NCBI RefSeq assembly: GCF_029227915.1
Contig: NC_079882.1
Span: forward strand, 15,884,501 to 15,948,500
Source of the DNA: Hydractinia symbiolongicarpus
Lineage: Eukaryota > Cnidaria > Hydrozoa > Anthoathecata > Hydractiniidae
DNA length: 64,000 nt
Direction: 5' to 3'
This document shows positions 40,959 to 52,165 of this stretch, in pieces. The notes under the pieces are model-generated. The model saw nothing but the letters and a program-made list of their open reading frames with translations. It was not told the origin of the DNA and did not search any database. The first letter of the stretch is position 1. The number at the start of each line of letters is the position of its first letter. Position numbers and translations under genes: made by a program.

Positions 40959-41083
40959 GTTTCACCTGTCTGCGTAGGTTACCATTGGCCTAGTCCTTAC
41001 AGTCTCAATGCGCTACAACGTCCCAAGTCGTTTTCATTGGCGCCGTTGCTTTACAACACTCTCAACTACGTGCACAGTCCTAT

Positions 41084-41104
41084 AAAGGCTGTAATTTGGC
41101 CTTT
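41084..41104. other. Hairpin AAAGGC / GCCTTT, 9-nt loop (representative copy)
   Basis: A 6-bp perfect stem (41,084-41,089 with 41,099-41,104). Its right stem is the left stem of the neighbouring GGCCTTT/AAAGGCC hairpin, making a switch-like pair of alternative structures in almost every unit. The TATAAA motif overlaps its left stem. Confidence 0.6.
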
Positions 41105-41150
41105 TGCAGTCTAATAAAGTCCTCACACGTAAATCACGTGGTTCCATCTG

Positions 41151-41160
41151 CCTGCGCAGG
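41151..41160. other. Perfect 10-bp palindrome CCTGCGCAGG (representative copy)
   Basis: Self-complementary over all ten bases. It is present in one set of monomer subtypes; others carry CTGCGCAGACAGG, CCTGCACAGG, CTGCGTAGG or CTTCATAGG at this place, so it is polymorphic across the array and less constrained than the CACGT dyad next to it. Confidence 0.6.
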
Positions 41161-42015
41161 TTACCATTGGACTATTCCTTCCAGTCTCAATGCGCTACAA
41201 CGTCCCAAGTCGTTTTCATTGGCGCCGTTGCTTTACAACACTCTCACCCACGTGCACAGTCCTATAAAGGCTGTAATATGGCCTTTTGCAGTCTAATAAA
41301 GTCCTCACACGTAAATCACGTGATTCAATCTGCCTGCGCAGGTTACCATTGGACTATTCCTTCCAGTCTCAATGCACTACAACGTTCCAAGTGGTTTTCC
41401 TTAGCTCCGTGGCCTTAGAACACTCTTAACTACGTGCACAGTCCTATAAAGGCTGTAATATGGCCTTTTGCAGTCTAATAAAGGCTTCACACGTAAATCA
41501 CGTGGTTTTACATGCCTGCGCAGGTTACCATTGGCCTAATCCTTCCAGTCTCAATGTGCTACAACGTCTCAAGTCGCTTTCATTAGCGCCGTTGCCTTAA
41601 GACACTCTTAACTACGTGCACAGTCCTATAAAGGCTGTAATATGGCCCTTTGCAGTCTAATAAAGGCCTCACACGTTAATCACGTGGTTTCACAGGTCTG
41701 CGCAGGTCACCATTGACCTAGTCCTTCCAGTCTCATTGCGCTGCAACGTCCCAAGTCGCTTTCATTAGCGCCGTTGCCTTACAACAATCTTAACTACGTT
41801 CACAGTCCTATAAAGGCTGTAATTTGGCCTTTTGCAGTCTAATAAAGGCCTCACACGTTAATGACGTGGTTTCACCGGTCTGCGCAGGTTACCATTGGAC
41901 TATTCCTTCCAGTCTAAATGCGCTACAACGTCCCAAGTCGTTTTCATTAGCGCTGTTGCCTTACAACACTCTTAAATACTTGCACAGTCCTATAAAGGCT
42001 GTAATATGGCCTTTT

Positions 42016-42029
42016 GCAGTCTGCGCAGG
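42016..42029 (+). other. 41-bp deletion joint (6 of 13)
   Basis: Truncated unit at the distal end of the first 3,057-bp HOR copy. Confidence 0.9.
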
Positions 42030-42127
42030 TTACCATTGGTCTAGTCCTTACAGTCTCAATGCGCTACAACGTCCCAAGTCGTTTTCATTAACGCCATTGC
42101 TTTACAACACTCTTAACTCTTACGTGC

Positions 42128-45100
42128 ACAGTCCTATAAAGGCTGTAATATGGCCTTTTGCAGTCTAAGAAAGGCCTCACACGTAAATCACGTGGTTTCA
42201 CCGGTCTGCGCAGGTTACCATTGGCGTAGTCCTTCCAGTCTCAATGCGCTACAACGTCCCAAGTAGTTTTCATTAGCGAAGTTGCCTTACAACACTCTTA
42301 ACTTCGTCCACAGTCCTATAAAGGCTGTAATTTGGCCTTTTGCAGTCTAGTAAAGGCTTCATACGTAAATCACGTGGTTTCACCTGCCTGCGCAGGTTAC
42401 AATTGGTCTAGTCCTTTCAGTCTCAATGTGCTACAACGTCCTAAGTCGTTTTCATTAGCGCCGTTGCTTTACAACACTCTTAACTACGTGCACAGTCCTA
42501 TAAAGGCTGTAATATGGCCTTTTGCAGTCTAATAAAGTCCTCACACGTAAATCACGTGGTTCCATCTGCCTGCGCAGGTTACCATTGGACTATTCCTTCC
42601 AGTCTCAATGCACTACAACGTTCCAAGTGGTTTTCCTTAGCGCCGTGGCCTTAGAACACTCATAACTACCTGCACAGTCCTATAAGGGCTGTAATATGGC
42701 CTTTTGCAGTCTAATAAAGGCCTCACACGTAAATCACGTGGTTTCACCTGTCTTCATAGGTTACCATTGGCCTAGTGCTTACAGTCTCATTGCGCTACAA
42801 CGTCCCAAGTCGTTTTCATTGGCGAAGTTGCCTTAGAACACTCTTAACTACGTGCACAGTCCCATAAAGGCTGTAATATGGCCTTTTGCAGTCTAATAAA
42901 GGCCTCACCCGTTTACTCACGTGGTTTCACCTGTCTGCGCAGGTTACCATTGGCCTAGTCCTTACAGTCTCAATGCGCCACAACGTCCCAAGTCGTTTTC
43001 ATTGGCGCCGTTGCTTTACAACACTCTTAACTACGTGCACAGTCCTATAAAGGCTGTAATATGGCCTTTTGCAGTCTAATAAAGGCTTCACACGTAAATC
43101 ACGTGGTTTCACATGCCTGCGCAGGTTACCATTGGCCTAATCCTTCCAGTCTCAATGCGCTACAACGTCCCAAGTCGTTTTCATCGGCGAAGTTGCCTTA
43201 GAACTCTCTTAACTACGTGCACAGTCATATAAAGGCTGTAATTTGGTCTTTTAAAGTCTAATAAAGGCCTCACACGTAAATCACGTGGTTCCATCTGCCT
43301 GTGCAGGTTACCATTGGACTAGTCGTTCCAGTCTCAATGCGCTACAACGTCCCAAGTCGTTTTCCTTAGCGCTGTTGCCTTACAACACTCTTAACTACCT
43401 GAACAGTCCTATAAAGGCTGTAATATGGCCTTTTGCAGTCTAATAAAGGCCTCACACGTAAATCACGTGGTTCCATCTGCCTGTGAAGGTTACCATTGGA
43501 CTAGTCGTTCCAGTCTCAATGCGCTACAAACTTCCAAGTCGTTTTCATTAGCGCTGTTGCTTTACAACACTCTTAACTACGTGCACAGTCCTATAAAGGC
43601 TGTAATATGGCCTTTTGTAGTCTAATAAAGGCCTCACACGTAAATCACGTGGTTCCATTTGCCTGTGCAGGTTTCCATTGGCCTATTCCTTCCAGTGTCA
43701 ATGTGCTACAACGTCTCAAGTCGTTTTCATTAGCGCCGTTGCCTTAAGACACTCTTAACTACGTGCACAGTCCTATAAAGGCTGTAATTTGGCCTTTTGC
43801 AGTCTAGTAAAGGCTTCATACGTAAATCACGTGGTTTCACCTATCTGCGCAGGTTACCATTGGCCTAGTCCTTACAGTCTCAATGCGCTACAACGTCCCA
43901 AGTCGTTTTCATTAGCGCTGTTGCCTTACAACACTCTTAACTACCTGCACAGTCCTATAAAGGCTGTAATATGGCCTTTTGCAGTCTAATAAAGGCCTCA
44001 CACGTAAATCACGTGGTTTCACCTGTCTGCGTAGGTTACCATTGGCCTAGTCCTTACAGTCTCAATGCGCTACAACGTCCCAAGTCGTTTTCATTGGCGC
44101 CGTTGCTTTACAACACTCTCAACTACGTGCACAGTCCTATAAAGGCTGTAATTTGGCCTTTTGCAGTCTAATAAAGTCCTCACACGTAAATCACGTGGTT
44201 CCATCTGCCTGCGCAGGTTACCATTGGACTATTCCTTCCAGTCTCAATGCGCTACAACGTCCCAAGTCGTTTTCATTGGCGCCGTTGCTTTACAACACTC
44301 TCACCCACGTGCACAGTCCTATAAAGGCTGTAATATGGCCTTTTGCAGTCTAATAAAGTCCTCACACGTTAATCACGTGATTCCATCTGCCTGCGCAGGT
44401 TACCATTGGACTATTCCTTCCAGTCTCAATGCAATACAACGTTCCAAGTGGTTTTCCTTAGCTCCGTGGCCTTAGAACACTCTTAACTACGTGCACAGTC
44501 CTATAAAGGCTGTAATATGGCCTTTTGCAGTCTAATAAAGGCTTCACACGTAAATCACGTGGTTTTACATGCCTGCGCAGGTTACCATTGGCCTAATCCT
44601 TCCAGTCTCAATGTGCTACAACGTCTCAAGTCGCTTTCATTAGCACCGTTGCCTTAAGACACTCTTAACTACGTGCACAGTCCTATAAAGGCTGTAATAT
44701 GGCCCTTTGCAGTCTAATAAAGGCCTCACACGTTAATCACGTGGTTTCACAGGTCTGCGCAGGTCACCATTGACCTAGTCCTTCCAGTCTCATTGCGCTG
44801 CAACGTCCCAAGTCGCTTTCATTAGCGCCATTGCCTTACAACAATCTTAACTACGTTCACAGTCCTATAAAGGCTGTAATTTGGCCTTTTGCAGTCTAAT
44901 AAAGGCCTCACACGTTAATGACGTGGTTTCACCGGTCTGCGCAGGTTACCATTGGACTATTCCTTCCAGTCTAAATGCGCTACAACGTCCCAAGTCGTTT
45001 TCATTAGCGCTGTTGCCTTACAACACTCTTAAATACTTGCACAGTCCTATAAAGGCTGTAATATGGCCTTTTGCAGTCTGCGCAGGTTACCATTGGTCTA

Positions 45101-45184
45101 GTCCTTACAGTCTCAATGCGCTACAACGTCCCAAGTCGTTTTCATTAACGCCATTGCTTTACAACACTCTTAACTCTTACGTGC
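42128..45184 (+). repeat. 17-mer HOR, copy 2 (3,057 bp)
   Basis: Carries all the private markers of copy 1, with a few differences such as TTTTAAAGTC near 43,250 for TTTTACAGTC and CATCGGCG near 43,183. The match runs on to about 45,220. Its second half is itself copied in the 15-mer HOR, so the two amplifications are nested. Confidence 0.9.
45073..45086 (+). other. 41-bp deletion joint (7 of 13)
   Basis: The 3,057-bp HOR partner of joint 6. Confidence 0.9.
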
Positions 45185-46126
45185 ACAGTCCTATAAAGGC
45201 TGTAATATGGCCTTTTGCAGTCTAATAAAGGCCTCACACGTAAATCACGTGGTTTCACCTGTCTGCATAGGTTACCATTGGCCTAGTCCTTACATTCTCA
45301 ATGCGCTACAACGTCTCAAGTTGTTTTCATTATCGCTGTTGCCTTACAACACTCTTAAATACGTGCACAGTCCTATAAAGGCTGTAATATGGCCTTTTGC
45401 AGTCTAATAAAGGCCTCACGCGTAAATCACGTGGTTTCACCTGTCTGCGCAGGTTACCATTGGCCTAGTCCTTACAGTCTCAATGCGCCACAACGTCCCA
45501 AGTCGTTTTCATTGGCGCCGTTGCTTTACAACACTCTTAACTACGTGCACAGTCCTATAAAGGCTGTAATATGGCCTTTTGCAGTCTAATAAAGGCTTCA
45601 CACGTAAATCACGTGGTTTCACATGCCTGCGCAGGTTACCATTGGCCTAATCCTTCCAGTCTCAATGTGCTACAACGTCTCAAGTCGCTTTTATTAGCGC
45701 CGTTGCCTTAAGACACTCTTAACTACGTGCACAGTCCTATAAAGGCTGTAATATGGCCCTTTCCAGTCGAATAAAGGCCTCACACGTTAATCACGTGGTT
45801 TCACAGGTCTGCGCAGGTCACCATTGACCTAGTCCTTCCAGTCTCAATGCGCTGCAACGTCCCAAGTCGCTTTCATTAGCGCCGTTGCCTTACAACACTC
45901 CTAACTACGTTCACAGTCCTATAAAGGCTGTAATTTGGCCTTTTGCAGTCTAATAAAGGCCTCACACGTTAATGACGTGGTTTCACCGGTCTGCGCAGGT
46001 TACCATTGGACTATTCCTTCCAGTCTAAATGCGCTACAACGTCTCAAGTCGTTTTCATTATCGCTGTTGCCTTACAACACTCTTAAATACTTGCACAGTC
46101 CTATAAAGGCTGTAATATAGCCTTTT

Positions 46127-46140
46127 GCAGTCTGCGCAGG
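46127..46140 (+). other. 41-bp deletion joint (8 of 13), 141-bp unit
   Basis: The CTT insertion is absent here, giving 141 bp, and the unit carries AATATAGCC instead of AATATGGCC. The next unit has a different subtype, so the 15-mer duplication boundary lies within this unit. Confidence 0.9.
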
Positions 46141-47723
46141 TTACCATTGGTCTAGTCCTTACAGTCCCAATGCGCTACAACGTCCCAAGTCGTTTTCATT
46201 AGCGCTGTTGCTTTACAACACTCTTAACTACGTGCACAGTCCTATAAAGGCTGTAATATGGCCTTTTGTAGTCTAATAAAGGCCTCACACGTAAATCACG
46301 TGGTTCCATTTGCCTGTGCAGGTTTCCATTGGCCTATTCCTTCCAGTGTCAATGTGCTACAACGTCTCAAGTCGTTTTCATTAGCGCCGTTGCCTTAAGA
46401 CACTCTTAACTACGTGCACAGTCCTATAAAGGCTGTAATTTGGCCTTTTGCAGTCTAGTAAAGGCTTCATACGTAAATCACGTGGTTTCACCTATCTGCG
46501 CAGGTTACCATTGGCCTAGTCCTTACAGTCTCAATGCGCTACAACGTCCCAAGTCGTTTTCATTAGCGCTGTTGCCTTACAACACTCTTAACTACCTGCA
46601 CAGTCCTATAAAGGCTGTAATATGGCCTTTTGCAGTCTAATAAAGGCCTCACACGTAAATCACGTGGTTTCACCTGTCTGCGTAGGTTACCATTGGCCTA
46701 GTCCTTACAGTCTCAATGCGCTACAACGTCCCAAGTCGTTTTCATTGGCGCCGTTGCTTTACAACACTCTCAACTACGTGCACAGTCCTATAAAGGCTGT
46801 AATTTGGCCTTTTGCAGTCTAATAAAGTCCTCACACGTAAATCACGTGGTTCCATCTGCCTGCGCAGGTTACCATTGGACTATTCCTTCCAGTCTCAATG
46901 CGCTACAACGTCCCAAGTCGTTTTCATTGGCGCCGTTGCTTTACAACACTCTCACCCACGTGCACAGTCCTATAAAGGCTGTAATATGGCCTTTTGCAGT
47001 CTAATAAAGTCCTCACACGTTAATCACGTGATTCCATCTGCCTGCGCAGGTTACCATTGGACTATTCCTTCCAGTCTCAATGCAATACAACGTTCCAAGT
47101 GGTTTTCCTTAGCTCCGTGGCCTTAGAACACTCTTAACTACGTGCACAGTCCTATAAAGGCTGTAATATGGCCTTTTGCAGTCTAATAAAGGCTTCACAC
47201 GTAAATCACGTGGTTTTACATGCCTGCGCAGGTTACCATTGGCCTAATCCTTCCAGTCTCAATGTGCTACAACGTCTCAAGTCGCTTTCATTAGCACCGT
47301 TGCCTTAAGACACTCTTAACTACGTGCACAGTCCTATAAAGGCTGTAATATGGCCCTTTGCAGTCTAATAAAGGCCTCACACGTTAATCACGTGGTTTCA
47401 CAGGTCTGCGCAGGTCACCATTGACCTAGTCCTTCCAGTCTCATTGCGCTGCAACGTCCCAAGTCGCTTTCATTAGCGCCATTGCCTTACAACAATCTTA
47501 ACTACGTTCACAGTCCTATAAAGGCTGTAATTTGGCCTTTTGCAGTCTAATAAAGGCCTCACACGTTAATGACGTGGTTTCACCGGTCTGCGCAGGTTAC
47601 CATTGGACTATTCCTTCCAGTCTAAATGCGCTACAACGTCCCAAGTCGTTTTCATTAGCGCTGTTGCCTTACAACACTCTTAAATACTTGCACAGTCCTA
47701 TAAAGGCTGTAATATGGCCTTTT

Positions 47724-47737
47724 GCAGTCTGCGCAGG
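47724..47737 (+). other. 41-bp deletion joint (9 of 13)
   Basis: The 2,651-bp HOR partner of joint 7. Confidence 0.9.
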
Positions 47738-48777
47738 TTACCATTGGTCTAGTCCTTACAGTCTCAATGCGCTACAACGTCCCAAGTCGTTTTCATTAAC
47801 GCCATTGCTTTACAACACTCTTAACTCTTACGTGCACAGTCCTATAAAGGCTGTAATATGGCCTTTTGCAGTCTAATAAAGGCCTCACACGTAAATCACG
47901 TGGTTTCACCTGTCTGCATAGGTTACCATTGGCCTAGTCCTTACATTCTCAATGCGCTACAACGTCTCAAGTTGTTTTCATTATCGCTGTTGCCTTACAA
48001 CACTCTTAAATACGTGCACAGTCCTATAAAGGCTGTAATATGGCCTTTTGCAGTCTAATAAAGGCCTCACGCGTAAATCACGTGGTTTCACCTGTCTGCG
48101 CAGGTTACCATTGGCCTAGTCCTTACAGTCTCAATGCGCCACAACGTCCCAAGTCGTTTTCATTGGCGCCGTTGCTTTACAACACTCTTAACTACGTGCA
48201 CAGTCCTATAAAGGCTGTAATATGGCCTTTTGCAGTCTAATAAAGGCTTCACACGTAAATCACGTGGTTTCACATGCCTGCGCAGGTTACCATTGGCCTA
48301 ATCCTTCCAGTCTCAATGTGCTACAACGTCTCAAGTCGCTTTTATTAGCGCCGTTGCCTTAAGACACTCTTAACTACGTGCACAGTCCTATAAAGGCTGT
48401 AATATGGCCCTTTCCAGTCGAATAAAGGCCTCACACGTTAATCACGTGGTTTCACAGGTCTGCGCAGGTCACCATTGACCTAGTCCTTCCAGTCTCAATG
48501 CGCTGCAACGTCCCAAGTCGCTTTCATTAGCGCCGTTGCCTTACAACACTCCTAACTACGTTCACAGTCCTATAAAGGCTGTAATTTGGCCTTTTGCAGT
48601 CTAATAAAGGCCTCACACGTTAATGACGTGGTTTCACCGGTCTGCGCAGGTTACCATTGGACTATTCCTTCCAGTCTAAATGCGCTACAACGTCTCAAGT
48701 CGTTTTCATTATCGCTGTTGCCTTACAACACTCTTAAATACTTGCACAGTCCTATAAAGGCTGTAATATAGCCTTTT

Positions 48778-48791
48778 GCAGTCTGCGCAGG
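48778..48791 (+). other. 41-bp deletion joint (10 of 13)
   Basis: The 2,651-bp partner of joint 8 with the same AATATAGCC, but it keeps the CTT insertion and so preserves the ancestral 144-bp form. Confidence 0.9.
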
Positions 48792-48841
48792 TTACCATTG
48801 GTCTAGTCCTTACAGTCCCAATGCGCTACAACGTCCCAAGT

Positions 48842-50163
48842 CGTTTTCATTAACGCCATTGCTTTACAACACTCTTAACTCTTACGTGCACAGTCCTATA
48901 AAGGCTGTAATTTGGCCTTTTGCAGTCTAGTAAAGGCTTCATACGTAAATCACGTGGTTTCACCTGCCTGCGCAGGTTACCATTGGTCTAGTCCTTTCAG
49001 TCCCAATGCGCTACAACGTCCCAAGTCGTTTTCATTAACGCCATTGCTTTACAACACTCTTAACTCTTACGTGCACAGTCCTATAAAGGCTGTAATTTGG
49101 CCTTTTGCAGTCTAGTAAAGGCTTCATACGTAAATCACGTGGTTTCACCTGCCTGCGCAGGTTACCATTGGTCTAGTCCTTTCAGTCTCAATGTGCTACA
49201 ACGTCCCAAGTCGTTTTCATTAGCGCCGTTGCTTTACAACACTCTTAACTACGTCCTAGTCCTATAAAGGCTGCAATATTGCCTTTTGCAATCTAATAAA
49301 GGCCTCACACGTAAATCACGTTGTTCCATTTGCCTGTGCAGGTTTTCATTGGCCTAGTCCTTCCAGTCTCAATGTGATAAAACGTCTCAAGTCGTTTTCA
49401 TTAGCGCCGTTGCCTTAAGACACTCTAAACTACGTGCACAGTCCTATAAAGGCTGTAGTATTGCCCTTTGCAGTCTAATAAAGGCCTCACACGTTAATCA
49501 CGTGGTTTCACCGGTCTGCGCATGTCACCATTGGCCTAGTCCTTCCAGTCTCAATGCGCTACAACGTCTCAAGTCGTTTTCATTAGCGCCGTTGCCTTAA
49601 GATACTCTTAACTACGTGCACAGTCCTATAAAGGCTGTAGTATTGCCCTTTGCAGTCTAATAAAGGCGTAACACGTTAATCACGTGGTTTCACCGGTCTG
49701 CGCAGGTCACCATTGGCCTAGTCCTTCCAGTCTCAAAGCGCTACAACGTCCCAAGTCGTTTTCATTAGCGCCGTTGCCTTACAACACTCTTAACTACGTG
49801 CACAGTCCTATAAAGGCTGTAATTTGGCCTTTTGCAGTCTAGTAAAGGCTTCATACGTAAGTCACGTGGTTTCACCTGCCTGCGCAGGTTACCATTGGTC
49901 TAGTCCTTTCAGTCTCAATGAGCTACAACGTCCCAAGTCGTTTTCATTAGCGCCGTTGCTTTACAACACTCTTAACTACGTGCACAGTCCTATAAAGGCT
50001 GCAATATCGCCTTTTGCAATCTAATAAGGGCCTCACACGTAAATCACGTGGTTCCATCTGCCTGCGCAGGTTACCATTGGACTATTCCTTCCAGTCTAAA
50101 TGCACTACAACGTTCCAAGTGGTTTTCCTTAGCGCCGTGGCCTTAGAACACTCTTAACTACCT
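48842..50163 (+). repeat. Block related to 37.0-37.8 kb, no tandem HOR
   Basis: About seven units, including the CTACGTCCTAGTCC marker (about 49,251) and two GTAGTATTGCC units. Two adjacent units share the form with GTAATTTGG and TCTAGTAAAGGC. No other sequence is present. Confidence 0.72.
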
Positions 50164-52165
50164 GCACAGTCCTATAAAGGCTGTAATATGGCTTTTTGCA
50201 GTCTAATAAAGGCCTCACACGTAAATCACGTGGTTTCACCTGTCTGCGCAGGTCACCATTGACCTAGTCCTTCCAGTCTCAATGTGCTACAACGTCTCAA
50301 GTCATTTTCATTAGCGCCGTTGCCTTAAGACACTCTTAACTACGTGCACAGTCCTATAAAGGCTGTAGTATTGCCCTTTGCAGTCAAATAAAGGCCTCAC
50401 ACGTTAATCACGTGGTTTCACCGGTCTGCGCAGGTCACCATTGGCCTAGTCCTTCCAGTCTCAATGCGCTACAACGTCCCAAGTCGTTTTCATTAGCGCC
50501 GTTGCCTTACAACACTCTTAACTACGTGCGCAGTCCTATAAAGGCTGTAATTTGGCCTTTTGCAGTCTAGTAAAAGCTTCATACGTAAATCACGTGGTTT
50601 CACCTGCCTGCGCAGGTTACCATTGGTCTAGTCCTTCCAGTCTCAATGTGCTACAACGTCCCAAGTCGTTTTCATTAGCGCCGTTGCTTTACAACACTCT
50701 TAACTACATGCACAGTCCTATAAAGGCTGTAATATGGCCTTTTGCAGTCTAATAAAGGCCTCACACGTAAATCACGTGGTTTCACCTGTCTGTGCAGGTT
50801 ACCATTGGCCTAGTCGTTACAGTCTCAATGCGCTACAACGTCCCAATTCGTTTTCATTGGCGAAGTTGCCTTAGAACACTCTTAACTACGTGCACAGTCC
50901 CATAAAGGCTGTAATATGGCCTTTTGCAGTCTAATAAAGGCCTCACGCGTAAATCACGTGGTTTCACCTGTCTGCGCAGGTTACCATTGGCCTAGTTCTT
51001 ACAGTCTCAATGCGCCACAACGTCCCAAGTCGTTTTCATTGGCGCCGTTGCTTTACAACACTCTTAACTACGTGCACAGTCCTATAAAGGCTGTAATATG
51101 GCCTTTTGCAGTCTAAGAAAGGCCTCACACGTAAATCACGTGGTTTCACCGGTCTGCGCAGGTTACCATTGGCGTAGTCCTTCCAGTCTCAATGCGCTAC
51201 AACGTCCCAAGTAGTTTTCATTAGCGAAGTTGCCTTACAACACTCTTAACTTCGTCCACAGTCCTATAAAGGCTGTATTATGGCCTTTTGCAGTCTAATA
51301 AAGGCCTCACACCTAAATCACGTGGTTCCATTTGCCTGTGCAGGTTTCCATTGGCCTAGTCCTTCCAGTCTCAATGTGCTACAATGTCTCAAGTCGTTTT
51401 CATTAGCGCTATTGCCTTAAGACACTCTTAACTACGTGCACAGTCCTATAAAGGCTGTAATTTGGCCTTTTGCAGTCTAGTAAAGGCTTCATACGTAAAT
51501 CACGTGGTTTCACCTGCCTGCGCAGGTTACAATTGGTCTAGTCCATTCAGTCTCAATGTGCTACAACGTCCCAAGTCGTTTTCATTAGCGCCGTTGCTTT
51601 ACAACACTCTTAACTACGTGCACAGTCCTATAAAGGCTGTAATATGGCCTTTTGCAGTCTAATAAAGTCCTCACACGTAAATCACGTGGTTCCATCTGCC
51701 TGCGCAGGTTACCATTGGACTATTCCTTCCAGTCTCAATGCACTACAACGTTCCAAGTGGTTTTCCTTAGCGCCGTGGCCTTAGAACACTCATAACTACC
51801 TGCACAGTCCTATAAAGGCTGTAATATGGCCTTTTGCAGTCTAATAAAGGCCTCACACGTAAATCACGTGGTTTCACCTGTCTTCATAGGTTACCATTGG
51901 CCTAGTGCTTACAGTCTCAATGCGCTACAACGTCCCAAGTCGTTTTCATTGGCGAAGTTGCCTTAGAACACTCTTAACTACGTGCACAGTCCTATAAAGG
52001 CTGTAATATGGCCTTTTGCAGTCTAATAAAGGCCTCACCCGTAAATCACGTGGTTTCACCTGTCTGCGCAGGTTACCATTGGCCTAGTCCTTACAGTCTC
52101 AATGCGCCACAACGTCCCAAGTCGTTTTCATTGGCGCCGTTGCTTTACAACACTCTTAACTACGT
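50164..52165 (+). repeat. 11-mer HOR, copy 1 (2,002 bp)
   Basis: Offset of exactly 2,002 bp, that is 11 x 182 with no length variants. Private markers are GGCTTTTTGCAG (about 50,190 and 52,192), CCCAATTCGTTTTC and CACACCTAAATC. A few single differences exist, such as CACCTGTCTGCG against CACCAGTCTGCG near 52,970. Confidence 0.92.

Larger units (their letters stand above)
40938..41119 (+). repeat. Representative 182-bp monomer
   Basis: One full plus-strand unit, used here to place the internal landmarks. In order it holds the CACGT-AAATC-ACGTG dyad (40,944-40,958), the pyrimidine-rich variable middle (the GGTTACCATTGGCC and CAATGCGCTACAACG areas), the most variable block between CCAAGTCG and ACACTC, then GTGCACAG, TATAAA (41,081-41,086), and the GGCCTTTTGCAGTCTA segment. 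A consensus-like unit is about 47% GC with 9 CpGs. At 182 bp it would fit one nucleosome plus linker, as is common for centromeric satellites; that is inference. Confidence 0.9.
39071..42127 (+). repeat. 17-mer HOR, copy 1 (3,057 bp)
   Basis: Offset of 3,057 bp, equal to sixteen 182-bp units, one 144-bp truncated unit and a one-base insertion (CACCCGTTTACTCACG near 39,848). Other private markers are GGTCTTTTACAG (about 40,188) and TACAAACTTCC (about 40,468). Confidence 0.9.
43540..46190 (+). repeat. 15-mer HOR, copy 1 (2,651 bp)
   Basis: Offset of 2,651 bp, exactly thirteen 182-bp units plus truncated units of 144 and 141 bp. It overlaps the second 17-mer copy, so this duplication came after that one. 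Private changes include CCCTTTCCAGTCGAATAAAG near 45,757. Confidence 0.9.
46191..48841 (+). repeat. 15-mer HOR, copy 2 (2,651 bp)
   Basis: I noticed no difference from copy 1 in the lines compared, which makes it one of the youngest duplications in the window. It ends where CATTAACGCCATTGC replaces CATTAGCGCTGTTGC. Confidence 0.9.

Noticed and set aside
41104-47126. 104-codon frames at 41,104, 44,161 and 46,812 with a different N-terminus.
   Set aside because: Another frame of the same monomers, opened by the CACTCTCACCCACG variant and copied by the HORs; it overlaps the 66-codon frames.
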